Shown one piece after another: positions 57,877 to 64,000 of a stretch of 64,000 nt of DNA. The translations under genes were made by a program, and so were the position numbers. Where the stretch lies: positions 496,001 to 560,000 of the forward strand of contig VNKQ01000015.1 in assembly GCA_016508695.1 (NCBI GenBank), in the 5' to 3' direction. Source of the stretch: Hyphodiscus hymeniophilus (lineage: Eukaryota; Ascomycota; Leotiomycetes; Helotiales; Hyphodiscaceae). The stretch's first letter is position 1; each line of letters opens with the position of its first letter. Below the pieces are notes generated by a model that saw nothing but the letters and a program-made list of their open reading frames with translations, searched no databases and had not been told where the DNA came from.

Positions 57877-60270
57877 CTAGTGCAAATCACCACAATCGCT
57901 TTTCTCTCCGCCCCTTCTCCACCCCCTCACCGTATTCGGACACCTCCACGCAATCTCTCTCTCATCAGATTGCATCATAATACCCCACAAACGTTCAATC
58001 GTATGCCCGAGGTACGGATTCTGGACACTGTCATCTTGGCCAAAGATCCATTTTCCGTCTTTCCTATCTGGGAGTTTGGCTCGATCATGGGCCCACGCAT
58101 CCCTCAGACTCGGGTTCGTTAGCGCATCATAGAGCATCTGCCATACATCACGACGTAGACCTCTGATACGGTCAGCGGACGCTATGAAATTATTTCCATG
58201 TGTCAGGAGGGTGAATTTGCATGGTTTCGACTTCTGGTGCGCAGCGCCGAACATGGATGGTATTAAGTGAAACGTATCACTCCAGCCAAGATGGTCGGAA
58301 CAGGAAGAGCAGAAACAGGTAGAGTATTCCCCAAGATTGAGAAAAGAAGTAACGGGTTCCGCGACGCGCTCAGAGTGGATGGGGAGCGCGGGGACGAAAT
58401 ACCGCTCAAACCTCTCTTTCAATCTCACAAAGTTCTTGGGGGAGGCAGTACTTAGAAATATCGTTTGGGTAGACATGGAGTCCCAGGAATAGAGGATATG
58501 ATGGAGGAATGTAGCTGTGACACCGCCGGAGTTGTTGAGGCTCGCCGCGATTACAGTGACGTCCAGACCACCAGTGTAGCTGCTGAAGTCGGTGATGTTG
58601 AGGGTTTGGTCTTTGGTATACAGTTTGACACGGGGGTAGTTGGGTAGGATGGTCTCGAGGGTGGCAAATGTTGTGACTAGGCTGGTGATCGATGAAAGAG
58701 GATCACCTTCCGAGTGTGCGATGACGATGTCGAAAAGGTAGGGCTGCGGATGGACATAGGCGCTGTCCAAAGAGGGCGCTGTGGGAGAAACCCAATTTTT
58801 GGCGTCTCGCTCGTACGCGAAGTTGACATTCCAGTACAGGATACTGGAGCTGAACAGAGCGATGAATATCGAGATGGTAGTCCAGAGGAAGAAAGGAAGT
58901 TGCCAAGGCTCTCTCGCAATTTTCTGTTGTCGTTTCCGCAGAATTTGCGCGAATTGATTCATGAGTCGTGGCGGATAGAAACCAATCTGTTTGGTTCCGG
59001 CAACGACAACGTAGAGGAGGACAAAGGTTAAAACCTGTATCCAATCGACCAGATTCTTCTCGCCTAGGAAAACTCCCAAAGAAGCCACCCAGAAGCTGGC
59101 TTGGAGCGTGGCGGTGATTGCATTTCTAGCTTGGAGACTCTCATCTTCTAGGACGCCCGGGGCTGTTGTCGAGAAAGGATATGCTGTATTCATGGAGCAT
59201 TTGAAGATGACCAGCAGCAGTCCTCCTGGCGCAAGGCTGAACAACAGACCAAACCCGTCCCAAGCCCACACAGTCCAGAAAGCTGAGCCAAAACCCTCGA
59301 ATTTGCAAGTGGCGAAGAATGTAACCATTATCGGTGGAATCTCTGTCAGCAGGTACATATACAAGGGACAATCCCAAGTATGTACAGATCCATTGTCTAT
59401 GCGCAGGCCAATCCTGGGAATCAATCCCGCCAGACTGACGAGACAGGAGGATGCGATAGAAAAGCCAAGGCCTCTTAGGTCGAGTCGATAATCATCATAG
59501 ACCGCAAGCATGACGCAAAAGAAGGCGAAGCAAACTCGAAAAAGACCACCTTTTAGATGCTTCCCCGAATGAACTATTCGCAAGGAGGCAAGGAGTCTAA
59601 ATAGCAAGCTCTCTGTCACGTAAGTAAATACCTACCAGCGAATCAGCCCTGCTCATCACCATCTTCAATCCCACTCACCGATAGCACAGCCAGAACCGGA
59701 AAATTGGTATAAAGCCTCATGGCCTCAGCATTACATATCATCGCAGCCGTAGAAACAAATACATGCCCCATCAATCTCAACCCAAGGATGAAGATTTCGA
59801 CCCAAGTGTGTTGGCGCTCGGAGACACATTTCCGATCTAGACTCCAAAGCAGGAGTTCCCTGGATTTGAGACAAAAAACAGTGAGAGCAACTCCAACATA
59901 CGCCGTGATCTGTATCAGGAGAACGAAACAAATTGCTTTCCATCAGAGTCAGACAATCCAATATGATCTCCCAAACAGGGGTGCCGGATGCTGGTGGCAA
60001 AACTCACGATAATCTGTTCGTATTATCAGCTTTGACCTGACCAGATGGAAACACCAAAAGAGCAAGTCCCCAGCTCAGTCCAAAATGAGAGAAAGACCTA
60101 CCAAATCCACCCCTCAATACCCTCCTCCCAACCAATGTCGCCATCGTAGTGAGAATCACCCACAACGTAGCCCTGTCCTCGGCCCCAGCCACTTTGTGGG
60201 CGCCGACATTCCCCTGAGCCACGTAGTCGCTGTCGTAACCCTCATCATCGTCCTCACTCTTCCGTTCCAT
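57877..60270 (-). CDS. Transporter-like (TPT/EamA-type) membrane protein fused to DUF3431
   Basis: Predicted 732 residues in three exons: 60,270-60,008, 59,859-59,679, 59,631-57,877. Introns of 148 bp (GTGAGT...CAG) and 47 bp (GTGAGT...TAG); phases fit exactly (263, 181 and 1,755 nt). The N-terminus is acidic (SEDDDEGYDSDY), then about ten hydrophobic segments (for example TLWVILTTMATLV, FPVLAVLSVFTY, LLLVIF, VLTFVLLYVVVAG) with YDDYRLDLRG, the pattern of triose-phosphate/nucleotide-sugar transporter-like proteins. A membrane anchor (about 395-415) precedes a DUF3431 domain at about 448-717 (YLFDIVIAHSEGD, PNYPRVKLYTKD, GGVTATFLHHI, NPYLGHTIERLW). DUF3431 is a fungal domain of unknown function, often seen with glycosyltransferase-like contexts. 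It could act in Golgi or ER sugar metabolism. An alternative exon-2 start at 59,909 would read as another hydrophobic segment, but its phase does not fit exon 1. It sits 90 bp from the RIP-affected block without RIP damage itself. Confidence 0.8.
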
Positions 60271-61341
60271 GTCTAGTCTATTATCTCTCTCTGTCCCTCG
60301 CGCGCGAGCGCAGTCTCAATCAATCAATTGATGGCGCACTCAAACATCGCGGGTGCTTTGTATGCGTGAGGTGAATACGGAGGTATAAAACTTCTTCCTA
60401 TTACTTATTGGATGGGTCGTGTCGTGCTCTTTACTACGTAGAGAAAGCTAGCAGCGAGGCTGAGTGGTAGTGTAGACTTACTTCCCTACACTTTATCCAC
60501 GGAGTAGGCCCGTTTGAGGGGAGAGACCTGCGTTGTGATTGGTGTTTGCTTGAAGGATCCGGGCGTGCCGTAGGTGCACAGATGGGATGGGGGGATGCCC
60601 GAGATTTGCTGCAGAAATGACCCGCGAGATAAACGTCGCAGGAACAAATAAGCCCAAGCAAAGCTTCGAAAAGCTTGAACCAGCAACCAGCAACCAGCAA
60701 CCAGCAACCAGCAACCAGCAACCAGCAACCAGCAACAAACATACTGGAGAACAACCTGACGGAAGGAGCGAAAGATGGAGCGTTGGGAGACCTTGCTATA
60801 TACGGGGGTAAAGCCAATTGCAGTGGATTAATGACGGGAACACGTGTATGAATGGATACCTTATTATTCCAAGGCACGAGTTGGTATTGCCGTGAGATGA
60901 ATTGATCGAATGATCTATAGTGCCATGTCCAAAGCTTCGAGAAGACGATAAGACGCTGAATTTCATCATATTACTTACCAGTGACCGTACAAAAGACGAA
61001 TCGGAATGTCTGATCAATTAAACATCAACAGGCAAGAACCTCTTCAAAAGATGTAACATTGCTACAATATCTTCGAACCCGAAACCACTCATTGCCTTCG
61101 TTCAAAACTCAACACGTCTCGTCATGACCATCTCTCGTACTTATACAATAGCCTCCAGGCCGGCTGCAATATTCAACGCCAAATCAAATGCTACTTCTAT
61201 TATACAACATTGCCTCTGCAAGTTTCCAAAGATGACCTAATTATCATCCACCATATAAACGCCGCTGAAAATGCCTCGATATTTCTCGATATCAACCCCG
61301 TTAAAGCCCCCAAGTCGAACCCAATCTTCCCGTTCAAGTCG
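60271..61341. other. Intergenic region, promoter side of the DUF3431 gene
   Basis: About 1.07 kb between two co-oriented genes. Nearest the DUF3431 start the minus strand has pyrimidine/purine tracts (complement of TCTCTCTCTGTCCCTCGCGCG, 60,283-60,303) typical of fungal promoters. A heptamer array lies at 60,681-60,736 and a CACGTG at 60,841-60,846. The rest holds only short overlapping frames on both strands, none with a coding pattern. The 3' end of the Cyk3 transcript must fall in the right half. Confidence 0.6.
60681..60736. repeat. CAGCAAC heptamer tandem repeat, eight copies
   Basis: Eight perfect CAGCAAC units in 56 bp, about 410 bp upstream of the DUF3431 start codon. Because seven is not a multiple of three, all frames give repeated peptides (for example VAGCWLL on the minus strand), which explains several overlapping open frames that are not genes. 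Such arrays change length by slippage. Confidence 0.95.
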
Positions 61342-64000
61342 TCACACACAGGTCCACTCGGCAAATACGCACCATCTAGCACTTCGATCCGCAAGAACTA
61401 GCCCTCTCCAAAGCCCTCGCTCCCCACATTTGATTATCGTCTCCCACGTCCCGCCATCTCCACCCTCACAAGCTTGGCTCGTGCTCTGTCCCCTCTCCTC
61501 TTTTCTCATCAGCCTCAAGATCTTCCCACCAGGTGACTGAATAGCCAACTTGGCGGGCTTCTTTGACGAGAATGCATTCGTCGTGCTAGGATTAGACCCT
61601 GAAGCCGAGGAGCTGGTCATTGACATGGCCGAGCTTGGCCGCACGAATGGAACAGGTGACGTCCCACCGAGACTTGGAGACGTGACTGAGTTTGAAGAAG
61701 GATGCTGTCGGACCGCAAAGACAAACGTATTGTTAACTGCCAATCGCTGACATTGAGGTTGAGCAACGTAGAGATCGTGTCGTTGAGCATGAGGTGTCGG
61801 GTGTCGGGTTAAAAACTCGTACGGTGGGTTATCTCCTGTATGAACAATCGGGAGGGCGAAGGCTAGCGGGTGCGGGATATCTTTGATCGAGTGCATGAGA
61901 CCCCGTTTCCCGGCATATACCTTCAATACACCATGCCCTTCGTCACCAGGGAGAAGTGCCTTCACAGTGTAGCGTTTCTGGCCTCCAACCCACTCCGCCT
62001 GTGTGAGTGCACGCTTCTTCACCACTTCTCCGCTTTCGAAGAAATCACCATCCATGTCTCGCTCAAAGGCTCGAGCTTCGACCTCAGCCACACATTCGAC
62101 ATCTGATGGGACGGTGAACTTGATGTGGACGAGCTCGAGATCCTCAATCCGGACCAAGCTGGTGTCATAATCCGCCATCTCTATTCCATTCTTGAAGTAA
62201 GGTGGACACGCACAAGGCAACGACAACAAAACTTCTTGAGCCACTGGAGGGCAAAGGTGCTGCTGGTGGTGAGTTTCCGCCACGTGCGTCCAGCAAATCT
62301 CGCTCGGACGAGCCAGAAACCACCAGCTTTCCGCGACTTGACCAGCACTCGAATAGAGTACTCGACGAGGATTTGAAGGAGCTGCAAGAGAACAGTCCAT
62401 GAATCGCCATTCTCCATCCACAATCACCGCATTCCACCAGTGGTTCGGTCGAGGCATAATTCCAATCTCTGGGACTTCTCCTGGTGTCTTCAAATATCCC
62501 CTGATTATCTCCGCGTGAATTCCAACAGCTGCACACATCTCCAAGACTAGTACAGCCACCTCTTCAGCACAGCCCCGCTTAGTTTGCAGAACGCGTCGCG
62601 AGTCAACATCGGTATCGCACTCCTCCTCCCATGTGATCTTCTCGCTGACCCAGGTAAAAATCGCTCGTAACCGCTGAACGTCGCTGCGATATGGCCTACA
62701 GACAAACCCGGTGGCTAGACTGACTGGATTGGTCATAGGTGGCAGGCTGTTGATGAACCTGGCGTTTTTGTCCACTAGACTAAGATTGACTGCTTGAAAG
62801 TTGGTGGTCTCGGCCACTGGATCCCCATCTGCGCCTTCATCTCCATCATTCTCGTATAGTTCGTCCACAGGACTGATCGCCGGGTAATCCATCATTTGGC
62901 ATCGCTCTTTCCTCTCAATCCTCTCAATGCGACTGAGTGAATTGGATCGATTGACATCTCGCCGAACTTGGACCCAATCAATACCAATGTTCGCTCCTCC
63001 AAGACCCATCTCGCTTCCTGCAGAGCGACCGCTATTGCTTCCATACCCACTTGCAATAGATGAAACTCCATTGAGCACCATGCTATTCGTGGGTAATGGT
63101 GGTCTTGACCCCTCGCTAGCTGCAATGCTGCTTCTCGCGCTCGCTGCTCCTGTCTTTGCGGACTCGATAATTTTTCTGAAAATTCCACTTTTCTTAGGCT
63201 TAGGGGAGCTACAAGCCCTCCAAGCATGGAGTCCGTTGTTGATTCATTCCATCCAGCTTGAGATTGAGCTCTCGATGGGCCAGACGCATGGCTACTGTGA
63301 TACGATATTCCAGTAAGAGGGGTTTCAGGCCTACTGAAGTCTGTTTGGCTGCGATTGACCCCCATAAAGTTATCCTTTCGCGAGCCAAAGGCACTATGAG
63401 CTCGACCTTGCAGTACATCCTTTTTCCTAGCAAGACTTCCGGCGCTGGTTGCAGAAACTCCGCCAGCTGAAGAACCACTCATAATGCTCCGATCAGTCAT
63501 CGAAGTGCCTGTACTAGTATCGGTCGTTCGTGTAGCTGATGACGATGACGTGGAATTTGTTTTCGTGGTGAAAGTCCGGTTGAGCATTGATCGCCCAACT
63601 TCATATGCAGATTTTCGGTGACGGAGCTTTTGCTCAACTTGTCTGTTTCCAGCCAGTGAAGACTTTGGCCGCTCGAAAGGATTCATTTTTGGTGGCACTG
63701 CGGGCCCTATATCACCGTCCAGTCGAGTGCTATTGGTGTGCATCTTACTCAATCGATTTTCCATCCTTTGAACGTAGTTGCTCAACTGAGGGGGCTGATT
63801 GCCATGGTGCTCATATTGTGATTGACTTATGTATGGCTGATCTCCAGTTTCATTATCGTCATAGAAGTCTCGACCTATTCCAACGGCTGTATTAGGTCTC
63901 GGAGGTCCCTTCCGCTTTGCCTTTGCATACGTTTGATCGAAAGCCTCTGGTGACCATGGATCCAATGGTGGATCAGGCAATTCAGTGTCGCGACCGACTC
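61342..64000 (-). CDS. cyk3: Cyk3-like cytokinesis protein with transglutaminase-like domain (5' partial; one-base frameshift)
   Basis: The gene runs off the window at 64,000, where the N-terminal SH3 domain of this family would lie. Seen in order: a Pro-rich linker (PDPPLDPWSPEAF), a low-complexity Ser/Thr region, a basic segment KPKKSGIFRKIIESAKTG (about 63,195-63,140), MGLGG then DWVQVRRDVNRSNSLSRIER (62,975 region), YPAISPVDELYE, and the transglutaminase-like core at about 62,680-62,380 with RGCAEEVAVL, RPNHWWNAVIVDGEW and FMDCSL. It ends GLVLADRSARWCVFAEW, the usual C-terminus. Cyk3 proteins act at the bud neck/septum in cytokinesis. The frame changes between the linker and the basic segment at four G on the plus strand (63,203-63,206); one extra C in the sense strand would join both frames (APPKPKK). 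No splice sites fit there, so it is either a sequence error or a real frameshift. Confidence 0.85.

Noticed and set aside
57790..58122. 110-codon plus-strand frame at the border
   Set aside because: Antisense to the conserved DUF3431 C-terminus; shadow.
59860..59909. Alternative exon 2 of the DUF3431 gene starting at 59,909 (ITAYVGVAL...)
   Set aside because: Reads as a plausible membrane segment, but exon 1 ends in phase 2 and would need phase 0; the CAG at 59,860 has a better pyrimidine tract and fits the phase.
60434..60877. Overlapping frames of 74-147 codons on both strands around the heptamer array
   Set aside because: They are produced by the CAGCAAC repeat, which has no stop in several frames; no coding pattern outside it.
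63080..63300. An intron joining the two Cyk3 frames
   Set aside because: Candidate donor GTAGCT with acceptors TTTCAG or ACAG gives 37-bp or frame-preserving 63-bp introns; neither reaches the downstream frame, and both would remove the conserved basic segment.

Overview
The window is from a filamentous ascomycete (Pezizomycotina, inferred). It has two compartments with a sharp border near 57,785. Positions 1 to about 57,785 form an AT-rich block made almost entirely of transposable elements decayed by repeat-induced point mutation (RIP): reading frames stay recognisable, but CAA, CAG and TGG codons have become TAA or TAG, CpA/TpG is scarce and CpG survives. Positions 57,786 to 64,000 have ordinary composition and carry two minus-strand host genes.

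AT-rich block, left to right. (1) The 3' part of a Gypsy chromovirus with its 3' LTR (1-2968). (2) A decayed plus-strand DUF7924 gene (about 3000-4570). (3) Minus-strand coding-like remains of unknown function (about 4950-8640), then very AT-rich debris to 11,035. (4) Short elements with a shared terminal-repeat design (11,044-16,352). (5) Nested insertions: the short A element 13,863-39,848 contains the D element 14,796-39,623, which contains the B element 15,086-39,076, which contains the minus-strand Copia element 16,353-38,699. That Copia element is itself split by a full-length Mutator-like element (22,525-25,017) and by an 11.5-kb element with a SNF2 helicase and a TNP2-like transposase (25,701-37,160). 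(6) A second cluster of nested short elements (40,258-46,632). (7) A full-length plus-strand Copia element (47,359-56,128) carrying a hAT-type miniature element in its reverse transcriptase. (8) Solo Gypsy and Copia LTRs and a final A fragment that ends at the border.

The short elements are tied together by direct evidence. Twelve of them have perfect 8-bp target-site duplications, and groups A, B, C and the full-length MULE share terminal inverted repeats with two related boxes exactly 21 bp apart. B and C keep pieces of the MULE transposase, so they are internally deleted derivatives. A has an unrelated interior and was probably mobilised in trans.

Host genes. 57,877-60,270 (minus, three exons) encodes a predicted 732-residue fusion of a triose-phosphate/nucleotide-sugar-transporter-like membrane region with a DUF3431 domain. 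61,342 to beyond 64,000 (minus) encodes most of a Cyk3-type cytokinesis protein with a transglutaminase-like domain; a one-base frameshift lies at a four-base homopolymer (63,203-63,206). The two genes are co-oriented, about 1.07 kb apart, with no sign of a shared function.
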